Source: Spirochaetota bacterium
GTDB lineage: Bacteria; Spirochaetota; Spirochaetia; Treponematales; UBA12059
Reading direction: 5' to 3'
Length of the DNA: 64,000 nucleotides
NCBI GenBank assembly: GCA_026398615.1
Contig: JAPLSN010000019.1
Coordinates: forward strand, 1-64,000
Shown here piece by piece: positions 32,813 through 41,752 of this stretch; within the stretch, counting starts at the first letter, position 1, and each line of letters begins with the position of its first letter. Below the pieces are notes generated by a model that was not told where the DNA came from, made no database searches, and saw only the letters and a list, made by a program, of their open reading frames with translations. A program made the position numbers and the translations under genes.

Positions 32813-34645
32813 TCAGTCGCCGCGGATGGCGACCCGGAACCCGAGATCTTCCTCCCCGGTGGAAACCGGAGCGAAGGAACTGTAATCAGCGGCAAAATAT
32901 TTCGGCTTCGCCAGACGCCAGCTCCCGCCGGCCGTGGCTGCCAGGAGCGCCACCCCGTCTCCGGCCTTCTTCTGGTCCGCGCACCACTCGCGGACGTTTC
33001 CGGCCATGTGCGCGGCGCCGTCGAGGGTCATGTCCATCAGGAAGAACTGCTCCTGCACCGGTCCCTTCTCGCCGATGATGGGCAGGGCACCCGGTGCCTC
33101 GGAATCCGCGCCCTGGCAGTTGTGGGGATCCCACTCGTCGCCCCAGGGATACACGGTACCCAGCCTTGCCCCCGCCGCGTTGCGCCATTGCGCCACCGTG
33201 GGCAGGACGATGTCGGTGCCGGTCTTCTTCGCCAACCACTTCACGTACGCCATGCAGTCGTCCCAGGTGACATGGATCACCGGATACCAGGCATAGGCGG
33301 GCTTGTAGTACTGCTGCCAGCTGCCCTGGGCGGCGTAGCCGGACTGCTGCACGAAGTCCGCAAACTGGCCGAAGGTGACTTCGGAAGCGCCAATCCAGAA
33401 GCCGGGCACGCCCTCCGAGCCCTGCACATGCACGAAGGCGGTACCGCGCAGATCGCGGGGATCCCGGTCGCTGTGGATCACGAGGTTGACCACGTCGGTG
33501 CGGTAGCCATTCCTGATCAGGACTTCCTTCTTGAGCATGCCATAGGCGTGCACGATTTCCAGGAAATGCGCCCCGGCGGGCAGCTCCTCGATCGTCAGCC
33601 GCGTTCCCCCGGCGATGCTCATGTACGGAGCGCCGTCCAGCAGGATCCGTCCTTCCACGTTGGAGTAGACCTGCGCCGAGCCCGATCCCGGCTCCTTCGG
33701 CGCCGCGATCGCCTCGCTCCTGGTGTCCGTGTCGATGCTCGCGCTGTAGGTGGAGAGCGCTAGATCCCCGAAACTCTCCCCCTGGAACGAAGTGTAGGGC
33801 CGTTGCTTCAATCCCAGACCCAGCGCGTAGCTGGACACGGCATCCTCCACGAAGCCCGAAAGCTCGCGGAAGGTCACGATGCCGTCGCGGTTGCCGTACT
33901 GGTAGTCCGCCTTGCCCTTGATACCTTCCAGCAGAAACCGGGTGAAAACGCCGTAGGCCGAGTCGCGGTCCTCGTAGCTGAACCAGCCGGTCCTCGTGGC
34001 GTAGAAGACGGCAGCCACCTCCGCCCGCTCGTAACGTTCCGCCCGGATCTTCGCGCTCCCCATGCCCCGGCTGGCGCTCCGGGAAACCGTTTCGCGGCAG
34101 GCGTCGATCACCAGCAGGGACTTGCGGACCTGGATGCGGGCGAGCCAGTCCAGGATTTCCCTCAGCGCGAGACCCGAGGCGAACGGCTCGCGGTTGCTGG
34201 TGTCGGCCACGATGAGGTAGCTTTCGCCCTTTTCGTCGGCGATGCCATGTCCCGAGAAGGAAACGACCACCAGATCGTTCGGGGTAATGAAAGCCTCAAG
34301 GTACTTCAGCTTCCCCCGTATGTTCGCGAGCCGGGGGTAATTGCGCTGCGCGTCGAAGCGCGGGTCGATGTCGTCGGTCATCACCGTCACGGAATCGAAC
34401 TGCCCTACGGACTTCAGGGCTTCCCCGAGTCCCGTGGCGTCGCTGCGCGCCTTCTCGAGATCGTTGAACTCGGCGTCCTCGTAGTTGTTGATGCCGATGC
34501 AGATCGCGTAGCGTTTGCCCGCGTTGCCGCTCATCTCCTTGATGGCGTCGGTGCGGCGGACCAAGGTCAGCCCGCGGCTCGCCCCCTGCGCGCCCAAGTC
34601 CAGGACCGCGCACAGGAGAACAAAAACCGAAATCGCGCGTCTCAT
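32813..34645 (-). CDS. Secreted caspase-like protease with C-terminal formylglycine-generating-enzyme (SUMF1) domain
   Basis: 610 residues. A signal peptide (about 1-20) leads to a caspase-fold C14 domain (about 42-290) with the dyad His133 (SFSGHGI) and Cys183 (VIDACRE). A PEGA-like region lies near 330-385. From about 405 to the end is a SUMF1/FGE-sulfatase domain (FWIGASEVTFGQF, WDDCMAYVKWL, LPTVAQWRNAA, GNVREWC, LGFRVA) of C-type-lectin fold. It is probably a periplasmic or surface sensor-protease; the FGE part is more likely binding or structural than a true sulfatase activator. It is the last gene of a three-gene operon, eight bases after the CsgG-like gene. Confidence 0.87.
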   Translation of the reverse strand: MRRAISVFVLLCAVLDLGAQGASRGLTLVRRTDAIKEMSGNAGKRYAICIGINNYEDAEFNDLEKARSDATGLGEALKSVGQFDSVTVMTDDIDPRFDAQRNYPRLANIRGKLKYLEAFITPNDLVVVSFSGHGIADEKGESYLIVADTSNREPFASGLALREILDWLARIQVRKSLLVIDACRETVSRSASRGMGSAKIRAERYERAEVAAVFYATRTGWFSYEDRDSAYGVFTRFLLEGIKGKADYQYGNRDGIVTFRELSGFVEDAVSSYALGLGLKQRPYTSFQGESFGDLALSTYSASIDTDTRSEAIAAPKEPGSGSAQVYSNVEGRILLDGAPYMSIAGGTRLTIEELPAGAHFLEIVHAYGMLKKEVLIRNGYRTDVVNLVIHSDRDPRDLRGTAFVHVQGSEGVPGFWIGASEVTFGQFADFVQQSGYAAQGSWQQYYKPAYAWYPVIHVTWDDCMAYVKWLAKKTGTDIVLPTVAQWRNAAGARLGTVYPWGDEWDPHNCQGADSEAPGALPIIGEKGPVQEQFFLMDMTLDGAAHMAGNVREWCADQKKAGDGVALLAATAGGSWRLAKPKYFAADYSSFAPVSTGEEDLGFRVAIRGD

Positions 34646-34652
34646 CGCTGGC

Positions 34653-36959
34653 TCAGAGCGGCCAAAGGTAGCCGACTATCAGCGAGAAGCTGTTGTTGGT
34701 TGCCGAGTAATCGTAACCACCGATGTAGATGTCATGGCCCGTGGACCAATCGATCATGTAGCCCAGACGCAGGTACACCCCGCTGCCCTTGGCAGGGTCC
34801 ACGAAGGCGGCCCCGGCTCCCACGGTGAAACCGGTGCCCACCCCGAGGTCGAAGAGGAATGCGAGGCTGCTCGATGGCCCGCGTGCGACCAGGTTCACGG
34901 TCCCCGCGGCGCCGAAAACGAACTGATCGGAGGTCTGAAAGTGCAGGAGCGCGCCGGCTCCAATGCCCAGCGAGGGGGACAGGTTCCACAATATGGCGGC
35001 GTTCATGGGAATGTCGATGCCGGAAGAAACCTCCTCTTGGGCATATCCCACATCCGCATAGTAGGAGAGACTGCCATACCCCATGCCGATACCGGCCTGG
35101 AGCAGGGTTTTCGACGCTGGTTTCCCTTGGGAGGCCGTGCTGCCCGGCGGTTGCGCATTGGCCATGGCCTGTGTCTTGGTGACCGCGGTGGGTGGTTTGG
35201 CATGCGCTGCCGAGGTCGGGGCAGCCTGCACCTTCTGTGCCGGTTTCTGCTTGAGTGCCTCCTGGTTCAGGTCGATGATCACCACCGTATCCCGTGAAGG
35301 CTCGAGATCCGGCTTTTTGAACGAGCGCGTGAAGATGATGCCGCCATCAACTTCGCCGGAGACCGATGGGCGGTACAGGAACATGAAAGTGTAGCTGACG
35401 TCGGGCAACGCGTCCCAATCCGCCTGGCTGTACTCGCTCTCGATCGTGAGCTTCTCCTTGTCGCGCCAATACATCCAGTTGCTGTTGAGCGTGTCGTCGA
35501 TCTTGAGCAATGCCTGGGATTCGAAACCGGGGTTGAACAGGAAGCTCACCTTGGTCTTGCGCGGCGCTTCCAGCGCCTTCTTCTCCTGCAGCCTGAAGTC
35601 GGCGATGGCGATGCTCACGTCCTTCTGGGTGTGCAGGTCGACGCGGTAGGGGCTGCTGCGGACAAACAAGCGGGAAGATACCCGCCACCACCCGGTGATG
35701 GCGCTCGCACCCGACGACGGCTGTGCCGTGGCCGTGACTTCGTACCCCGAGATCTGGATATTCCCGATCACGATATCATTCGAGGCGGGCCGGAACACGG
35801 CTTTGACCGCCTCGTCCTTCGTGTGCCTCAGCTTGTCGGGCCATGTCATGTAGACCAGCGGCTCCTCGCCGTTGGAGATCTCGACGGTAAACCCCGGCGG
35901 CGGGTTGGACGATACGCCGATCTCCCACCAGTATTGCTCGCGCTGCTTCTCGGGCACCGCTTCGAACCGGTAGGAGTCGGTGGGGAGCACACCTTTTATG
36001 GTGATGGTACCCCTTTCGCTCTCCAGGTGCTGCTTCTCGATGGTGATATGGTAAATGTCACGGGGCGCCAGGGTGAAGGGGATGGTCTTTATCTGCTGGG
36101 TGACGCTGTTGTACACGGAGATCACGTACTGGCCCGGCAGGGCCCAGTAGAAGGTTTCCTTGGCCACCATCCGCTTGTGCGAGTCGTCCGAGTCGGCGAC
36201 GGTGGCGTCATCCTTCCTGATCTGCCGGGATTGCCAGAAGAACAGGAGGGACTTCTCCTCCGGAGATTCGGAGACCTCCGCGCTCTCCTTGATGACGAAT
36301 TGCGCGCAATGGCTGTTCAGGATGTCCCTCATGATGAGCTGGGCGATCCGCGCACAGGCGGCCGGCAGGTCGCGAAGGTCGCTGTCCACCACCTCCGAGT
36401 AGGAGTACAGCTCTTCCGCGCGCTTCGTGTTGAGCACGCGCACGTTGAAGCCGATGGCATCCCTCTGCTTTTCCCCGGAGCCGATTCTGGTTTCATAGAC
36501 GTTTCCGAGAACCAGGTAGTCGAGATCGGTAAAGGCATAGGCCCCGACACTCTTGGTATAGAGGTCGCGGGTGGTGAAATTGTTGTTCTGCAGGGCCAGC
36601 TCCACGTACTTCTTGTCGAAGATCTTGAAGATCGGCGGGAAATACCTCCGCAGCTCGGTCGCGGCCTGTGCCGAGCCGGCCAGCCCCGGGTTCTCCTTGT
36701 TGTACTCGGGTGCACCGAGATACTTGTCGCGGGGAGTTTCTACCTGCGGCGCCGCATTCTGCTGCACGAGTACCGTGAGCAGCGCCTGGCTGATGAGCTG
36801 GCCGTAGAAGGTCTTGGTTGCCTCGTTCTCGGCCGCGCTCATGGAAACCTCGAAATCCATCACCGCCAGGGTGGGTGGCTGCAGAAAGGTGAAATCCTGC
36901 GTGCTCGCCGGAAGGACGAACGCGAGTGCGAGGGCGACGATGAGTAGTACGCGCTTCAT
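34653..36959 (-). CDS. CsgG/LpoB-like envelope protein with C-terminal beta-barrel domain
   Basis: 768 residues with a signal peptide (about 1-20, PASTQ). The N-terminal part (about 28-215: TLAVMDFEVS, YLVLGNVYETRIG, AARIAQLIMRDIL) resembles the CsgG/TolB-N/LpoB fold used by curli secretion and penicillin-binding-protein activators. The middle is beta-rich and unassigned. After a Pro/Ala/Gln linker (about 575-620), the last 150 residues are alternating strands (MGYGSLSYYADVGYA, VYLRLGYMIDW) ending VGYLWPL, like a small outer-membrane barrel. It sits between a lipoprotein gene and a caspase/FGE gene with gaps of 19 and 7 bases. Confidence 0.6.
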   Translation of the reverse strand: MKRVLLIVALALAFVLPASTQDFTFLQPPTLAVMDFEVSMSAAENEATKTFYGQLISQALLTVLVQQNAAPQVETPRDKYLGAPEYNKENPGLAGSAQAATELRRYFPPIFKIFDKKYVELALQNNNFTTRDLYTKSVGAYAFTDLDYLVLGNVYETRIGSGEKQRDAIGFNVRVLNTKRAEELYSYSEVVDSDLRDLPAACARIAQLIMRDILNSHCAQFVIKESAEVSESPEEKSLLFFWQSRQIRKDDATVADSDDSHKRMVAKETFYWALPGQYVISVYNSVTQQIKTIPFTLAPRDIYHITIEKQHLESERGTITIKGVLPTDSYRFEAVPEKQREQYWWEIGVSSNPPPGFTVEISNGEEPLVYMTWPDKLRHTKDEAVKAVFRPASNDIVIGNIQISGYEVTATAQPSSGASAITGWWRVSSRLFVRSSPYRVDLHTQKDVSIAIADFRLQEKKALEAPRKTKVSFLFNPGFESQALLKIDDTLNSNWMYWRDKEKLTIESEYSQADWDALPDVSYTFMFLYRPSVSGEVDGGIIFTRSFKKPDLEPSRDTVVIIDLNQEALKQKPAQKVQAAPTSAAHAKPPTAVTKTQAMANAQPPGSTASQGKPASKTLLQAGIGMGYGSLSYYADVGYAQEEVSSGIDIPMNAAILWNLSPSLGIGAGALLHFQTSDQFVFGAAGTVNLVARGPSSSLAFLFDLGVGTGFTVGAGAAFVDPAKGSGVYLRLGYMIDWSTGHDIYIGGYDYSATNNSFSLIVGYLWPL

Positions 36960-36978
36960 GTCCCGTACCTCCTTACGC

Positions 36979-39153
36979 CTACTTGAGGGCGAAATCCTGC
37001 TTGTACTCGTAATCGCCCGAGATGACGTTGACCACGGACACCTGGAGCGAATCCGGCTCGTAGCTCACCAGGGGGAAGTACCGCGCCAGAAGACTTCCGG
37101 CCGGAGTCTTGATGTGTCTCGACGCGGGCGTCGAGGTTTCCATCAGGGAGAAATACACGATCTTGTCGATGTTGTAGTAGGTCTTGATCGCCGCACCCCA
37201 CTGCGAGAGGAGCAGGGGCGAGAGGTACAGGAACTCCTCCGATGCGTCCTTCGGGGCGCTCGCCTTGCGGATGAGGTAGCGCGAGTACAGGGATTCCAGC
37301 TTCTCATTGGGCGCCGCATTCCCGGCCATGAGCGCCGTGCCCAGGCCGTCTTCGAACCACGTCTGCATCAGGTTGATCGCCATGGCGAGGTTCCACTCCT
37401 CCGCCGGCGTCAGGGTCTTGGGAGCCTCGGTCTTCCCGGCAAAGCCGGCAGGCTTTGCCGCAGCCTTGGCGTCATCGGTCTTGCCGAAAGTGCGCAGCAC
37501 CTCGTAGGCGTCGTAGCATGACCTCATGACGTAATCCGGGACATAGTCCGGGGCGCCCGGGGTACCCCCCTTGAGCAGGCGCGTGAGCATGAAGCTCTCG
37601 GCCGGCGCCTTGTCGCCGATGTAGTCATTGGCGATCTCCATGCGCCGATTGATCAGGACCATATTGGTGGAGTCGTTGATCACCGCCAGGTCGCGCAGGG
37701 CGCTCGCCAGCGCCGTGAAGGATTTCGTCCGCTCGTAGCAGCGATACAGCACGTTCTGTTCCAGCTCGCTGTCGACACCGAGGGTGAGGAAATCGCTCAG
37801 CACGACCTTGCCGCTGGCCGCCATGTCCACGACCTTCACGTAGATCCCGAGAATCCTGGAGCTGAGCTCGAGGTCCTTGTCGCCCTGGAGCAGCTGAACG
37901 CCCTGTATCTTCTTCCAGAGCACGCGGTAGCCGATCATGTAGCGCGCGCCGTAGTAGTTCTGGAACTCCGCGTAGTCCCCGCTCAGGAGCGGATTGACGT
38001 AGTGCACGGCGTGCGCCACCTGCCAGGGTTCCTTGTACTGGCGCTTGAACAGCTTCTCCATCACGTTCACGCCCGAGATCGAGCTGAAAAGCTCCTGCAG
38101 GGCGTTTTCCACGGCGAAGTCTTCGCGGGTAACGGGGTAGGTGCCGAAGACCGGGATATCGTCGATCTTCACGAACACGGCGTTCATCGGCATCTTCACG
38201 CCCTGGTCCCGCAGCGTCCGCGAAAAGGCGTCCCGCTGTGCGCCGGCCACCTGCGGCGGTAGCGTCAGGCGCAGCGTGCCGAGGAAGGGTACCTTCTGCC
38301 TGGGGAAGTCCTTGGAGCTCATCGTCTTCGTGCCGTTCCAGAGCACGCGGCCGCCGCGCGCCACGTCCACCAGGCGGAAGGAGAGATTGAACCCGATGTA
38401 TTCGGTTTCTGCCGATATGACGTTGTCCACCGAGTACATGAGCAACTTCTGCACGGGCTTATTCGCGTCCTGGAGCTCTTTCCAGGTCGCGAACCTCAGC
38501 ACGCTCGTGCCGAAGACGAGCTTGCCGGCCTGATGATCTTTCAACGCGTCATCGCTGATAGCCGGCGACTGAAGACGCTCGAAACCTTTACCCTTCTTCA
38601 GCACCGCGGCGAGCATCCCGCTTTCCAGGGAGTCGATGAAATACGGGTTGCGCCGGGAGAACTCGGCGACGTCAAACGTCTCGACCCCGGAATAACCGAC
38701 GCCGGCCAGGATCCTGCCCAAGAGCAGCTCATCGTACTTTTCGCCATCGGTTTTCAGGATATAGACCTTCCTGGCCGCATCCAGCCTGAAGATGGCATTG
38801 AGAAGCGCGACTTCGCGGCTCTCGCCGACCAAGACCCCGGCCGGGGGCTTGAACAGGTTCCGCGCCCCGGGCCTGATCCTGCCCTCGAAGACGTCCTGGG
38901 GAATCTCGAGCGGTGTCGGCACGAAGCGCCATCCGTCGCTACCCTTGAACGATCTGACGGGCACGAGGAGGATCCGGTCGCCGCGCTCGACGTACTGGTC
39001 GGCGACGGGCTGCAGCGCCTCCTGGCCCATGCGGTAGACATCGGAGGTGTTGATCCCGATCGGCTTTTCGGGTTCCTTGCGCGGGCTGCTTCCGCATCCT
39101 GAGAAAATGCCCAGCAGGATGACCACGATGGCGATACGGCAATATGTTCGCAT
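36979..39153 (-). CDS. Large lipoprotein of unknown function
   Basis: 724 residues. The N-terminus MRTYCRIAIVVILLGIFSGC is a clear lipoprotein signal with lipobox FSGC (Cys20). I recognise no domain in the rest. It is mixed alpha/beta, with repeated segments of the type VLKTDGEKYDELLLGRILAGVG that recall the nucleotide-free CsgG/TolB-like fold, and an Ala/Lys linker near 560-580. It is the first gene of the operon with the CsgG-like barrel protein and the caspase/FGE protein, behind a near-consensus promoter, so it should be an envelope partner of both. Confidence 0.6.
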   Translation of the reverse strand: MRTYCRIAIVVILLGIFSGCGSSPRKEPEKPIGINTSDVYRMGQEALQPVADQYVERGDRILLVPVRSFKGSDGWRFVPTPLEIPQDVFEGRIRPGARNLFKPPAGVLVGESREVALLNAIFRLDAARKVYILKTDGEKYDELLLGRILAGVGYSGVETFDVAEFSRRNPYFIDSLESGMLAAVLKKGKGFERLQSPAISDDALKDHQAGKLVFGTSVLRFATWKELQDANKPVQKLLMYSVDNVISAETEYIGFNLSFRLVDVARGGRVLWNGTKTMSSKDFPRQKVPFLGTLRLTLPPQVAGAQRDAFSRTLRDQGVKMPMNAVFVKIDDIPVFGTYPVTREDFAVENALQELFSSISGVNVMEKLFKRQYKEPWQVAHAVHYVNPLLSGDYAEFQNYYGARYMIGYRVLWKKIQGVQLLQGDKDLELSSRILGIYVKVVDMAASGKVVLSDFLTLGVDSELEQNVLYRCYERTKSFTALASALRDLAVINDSTNMVLINRRMEIANDYIGDKAPAESFMLTRLLKGGTPGAPDYVPDYVMRSCYDAYEVLRTFGKTDDAKAAAKPAGFAGKTEAPKTLTPAEEWNLAMAINLMQTWFEDGLGTALMAGNAAPNEKLESLYSRYLIRKASAPKDASEEFLYLSPLLLSQWGAAIKTYYNIDKIVYFSLMETSTPASRHIKTPAGSLLARYFPLVSYEPDSLQVSVVNVISGDYEYKQDFALK

Positions 39154-39223
39154 TGAGCCCTCCTTCGCGGCCCCGCCTGACGGTGGGGGGCAAAACGAGA
39201 CAGATCGCGATTCGTATCACTTC

Positions 39224-39251
39224 AGTATAGGACCGGGGAAAAGGATGTCAA
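39224..39251 (-). promoter_or_regulatory. Promoter of the lipoprotein-CsgG-caspase operon
   Basis: On the minus strand consensus TTGACA (39251-39246), 16 bases, TATACT (39229-39224). The start codon is about 70 bases downstream. Same -35 and spacer length as the first caspase gene's promoter. Confidence 0.72.
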
Positions 39252-39268
39252 GTTGTCTTGACCCCGGC

Positions 39269-39530
39269 TCAGGGTACGGTCACTTGCCGGGTTTCGAATT
39301 CTTCACTGATCTCCCTGGCCGTGATCTTGCCGGCACAGCGCACGGCCACCTCGTCCCTCAACGCCCGGGCGGGCCGCGGCTACCGCCTGATTCGCGCCCT
39401 TGCCGCCTACCGCGACGCCGTACGGCAGCGCGGTAGGCGTTTCTCCCTTGTCGGGCAGGCGTGCCAGAACGCAGCCGAGATCTTGATTGAGGCTTCCGAC
39501 TGCCGCGATCGCGCCGTCGCCATTATTCAT
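39269..39530 (-). pseudogene. Ribokinase-like (PfkB) gene fragment
   Basis: From ATG 39530 the frame reads IAAVGSLNQDLGCVLARLP, GETP, and VGGKGANQAVAAAR, the first 45 or so residues of ribokinase (consensus VVGSxNxD, PGGKGANQAVAAARLG). It then departs from the family. A second frame, from about 39365 to a TGA at 39269-39271, reads DEVAVRCAGKITAREISEE, which I cannot assign. The middle and C-terminal parts of the kinase, including the GAGD site, are absent. It follows the second ADP-ribosylglycohydrolase gene by eight bases, so it was once the distal gene of that operon. Confidence 0.65.
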
Positions 39531-39538
39531 GCTCAAGA

Positions 39539-41677
39539 TCAGCGTCCTTCGGACAATTCCTCGACTTCAATCCGGCCGAACAGGCATCTGCCCCGTCGTG
39601 TCCTGCAGAATCCGTACATGCCGTTCCCGAAGCTGCCGTCGACAATGTCGAAGATCGCGCTGCCGCCTGCACTGACTCTCAGGCGCTGCCCCACAGCCTC
39701 GACGGCAAGAACGTATGTTCCTCCTGCATGCCAGGCGAAAGGCTTTTCCTCGACCACTGCCAGCCCATGGTCGTTCCTGAGGAAGGCGATCCTCCCGGGC
39801 GACGCGAGGACGACGGCATAGCCCATCATGGCTCCCTTTGCCCTGAACAGGATGCCGTGTCCATCTCCGGCGAGAGGCGTTACCGTCGTCGAAAACCTGA
39901 TGTCCCTGGAGTAGTAATTGCCGGCATAGAATTCAGCGCGCCCCACGCTCATCCCGAGAAGCGAATCGCCTTCGAGGTTCCAGAAACCGCGGTTAGCGAC
40001 GCCGGGCGTTATGGTCGCGAATTCCGCGCGCTGTTTCGCGAAATCGACGGCATATCTGGCTTTTCCCGTCACGGAGAAATCCTTGATGAATATCTTCCCC
40101 AGGCAACGTTCATCCGTGAGAACTTCCACCTTGATGCCGATTTCATCGATCGAAGCGCCATCGGTGTCGGGCAGGACATATTCGATATCGGTCCAGATCC
40201 CCGGCGCGAGTTCGAAGGCCGCACCTTCAAGAATCCTTTTTCCGTGCGTTTCCCGCGCGTAGGGGATGACGGCGAGAGGCGAGCCGCCCCAGCGCTCGCA
40301 GTTGACGCGCATTTTCATCGTCTGGCCCGGATGGACCAACGGGGAAAACGCCGGCGAGTAGCGCTCATCGTCGAAATCCTCGCGTCTGTAGAAGGGTTTG
40401 AAAAAAACGCCCGACCCCGAGCCGCGGGGCAGGCGGTCCACGAGGATCTCGAGCGCGCCCCCCGATTCCAGGCGGACATTCTTCAGGGTAAGCGCATTGG
40501 AATCGGTCCTGAAGCCATGCGTCGAGCCGGAAAGGGTGAAATCGAAATGGAGCTCGCGGTATCCGGTCGAAGCTTCAAGATATGCTTCCAGTCCTGCGCG
40601 ATCCGACTTTTCGGCTTCCGTTTCGGTGCCGGACTCGTGATTGAAGCGGAGGCCGAGAAGGGCCATCTGCTTCGAAAATGTCGGCAGATCGACGATGTTC
40701 AGGGAGCCGGCGATGCTCGAACAGGCGAAGAAATCATTCATCGGCAGTCGGTAGCGATCGGCTACACCCTCGAGCCCTCCGGCGACGCCGATGATCGTAC
40801 CGACATTCCCCGCGTTGCAATCGGTGTCCCAGCCGCACATCGTCGCGATCTCGACGGTCCGGGACAGGTCGCCCTCTCCGTAGAGAAGGGACAGGATGCA
40901 CACGCCCGCGTTGGGAATGATGTGGCAGACGCCCGGATAGCGGTCGTAGCCGAATCCGGCCGTGAGGTAATCCATGCAGGCACGGAAATCCGATGGATTC
41001 CCCCGGTGAAATTCGATGACGGCCCTCACGACCCGGGCGTATTCCGAATCGGCCGGAATCACCGACTGGGCCGCGTCCAGTATCGCCGCGACATCGTCCG
41101 TCTCGAATGCCCTGGAGATCGCGGCCGCGATGAAGCGCCCGCCGTACAGTCCGTTCCCGTCATGGGATACGCTCGCGGCCATGCCGCCATAGTACGCGGC
41201 CTTTCCGACGTCGGCCGGGAAAACGAGTCCCCATGTGTCGACGAAAATCTGGCCGCCGATCTGTTCCGCGATAGCCGCCCCGTTCGTCGCCATGGAACCC
41301 GATTCGGGAGCTTCCATGCCCGAGGCGAGATTGAGGTAAGCAGTGTGTTCGGTGCTCCTGCCGTATCCGCCCCACCAGTGAAAGCCTTTTTCCTCACGTG
41401 TGTAATTGAGAAAGGCTTTCCCGATATCCGCGGCCGTTATGTCCCCGTCCTTGCCGTAATCGACAAGCGCGCGGATGAAAAACGCCGGACCGTTGAAATC
41501 GTCGTCGGCGGCGAACAACCTGTAATCCCTGACGTAGGAGCTGATTTCACCGTAAGTCTTTCTTATCCTTTCATAGGTCCAGACAGTCGGCTCGACCGGC
41601 GCCCCGATCCTTATTCCGATGCATTTTCCCAGTACGCCTGCGTAGAGTTTTTCAAGATAATTCCGCGGGATGGGCAT
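39539..41677 (-). CDS. ADP-ribosylglycohydrolase-fold protein with large C-terminal beta domains
   Basis: 712 residues from ATG 41677 (GGAG six bases upstream). Residues 1-345 have the ARH fold: the C-terminal metal motif CGWDTDCNAGNVGT is intact (Asp284, Asp286), but the N-terminal TDDT motif is replaced by ADDDFNG (58-60). About 370-712 is beta-sandwich sequence ending in a LamG/glycoside-hydrolase-associated type module (GILFRAKGAMMGYAVVL, FAWHAGGTYVLAVEAVG), probably binding carbohydrate. ARH enzymes cleave N- or O-glycosidic bonds of ADP-ribose and related glycosides. It is the last intact gene of the LacI-controlled locus and lacks a signal peptide. Confidence 0.78.
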   Translation of the reverse strand: MPIPRNYLEKLYAGVLGKCIGIRIGAPVEPTVWTYERIRKTYGEISSYVRDYRLFAADDDFNGPAFFIRALVDYGKDGDITAADIGKAFLNYTREEKGFHWWGGYGRSTEHTAYLNLASGMEAPESGSMATNGAAIAEQIGGQIFVDTWGLVFPADVGKAAYYGGMAASVSHDGNGLYGGRFIAAAISRAFETDDVAAILDAAQSVIPADSEYARVVRAVIEFHRGNPSDFRACMDYLTAGFGYDRYPGVCHIIPNAGVCILSLLYGEGDLSRTVEIATMCGWDTDCNAGNVGTIIGVAGGLEGVADRYRLPMNDFFACSSIAGSLNIVDLPTFSKQMALLGLRFNHESGTETEAEKSDRAGLEAYLEASTGYRELHFDFTLSGSTHGFRTDSNALTLKNVRLESGGALEILVDRLPRGSGSGVFFKPFYRREDFDDERYSPAFSPLVHPGQTMKMRVNCERWGGSPLAVIPYARETHGKRILEGAAFELAPGIWTDIEYVLPDTDGASIDEIGIKVEVLTDERCLGKIFIKDFSVTGKARYAVDFAKQRAEFATITPGVANRGFWNLEGDSLLGMSVGRAEFYAGNYYSRDIRFSTTVTPLAGDGHGILFRAKGAMMGYAVVLASPGRIAFLRNDHGLAVVEEKPFAWHAGGTYVLAVEAVGQRLRVSAGGSAIFDIVDGSFGNGMYGFCRTRRGRCLFGRIEVEELSEGR

Positions 41678-41703
41678 GGTACGCTCCGTATTCATGATCG
41701 GAA

Positions 41704-41738
41704 AAGGCGCCGGGGACTTCGTCCGTCTCCGGCGCCTT
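41704..41738 (-). terminator. Intercistronic hairpin after the solute-binding-protein gene
   Basis: A perfect 10-bp stem, AAGGCGCCGG (41704-41713) with 41729-41738, and on the minus strand a short TTTTCC tail. It lies between the binding protein and the ARH gene, and would reduce read-through and stabilise the upstream message, as is common behind ABC binding-protein genes. Confidence 0.65.
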
Positions 41739-41752
41739 GCTGGAAAAAGTAC

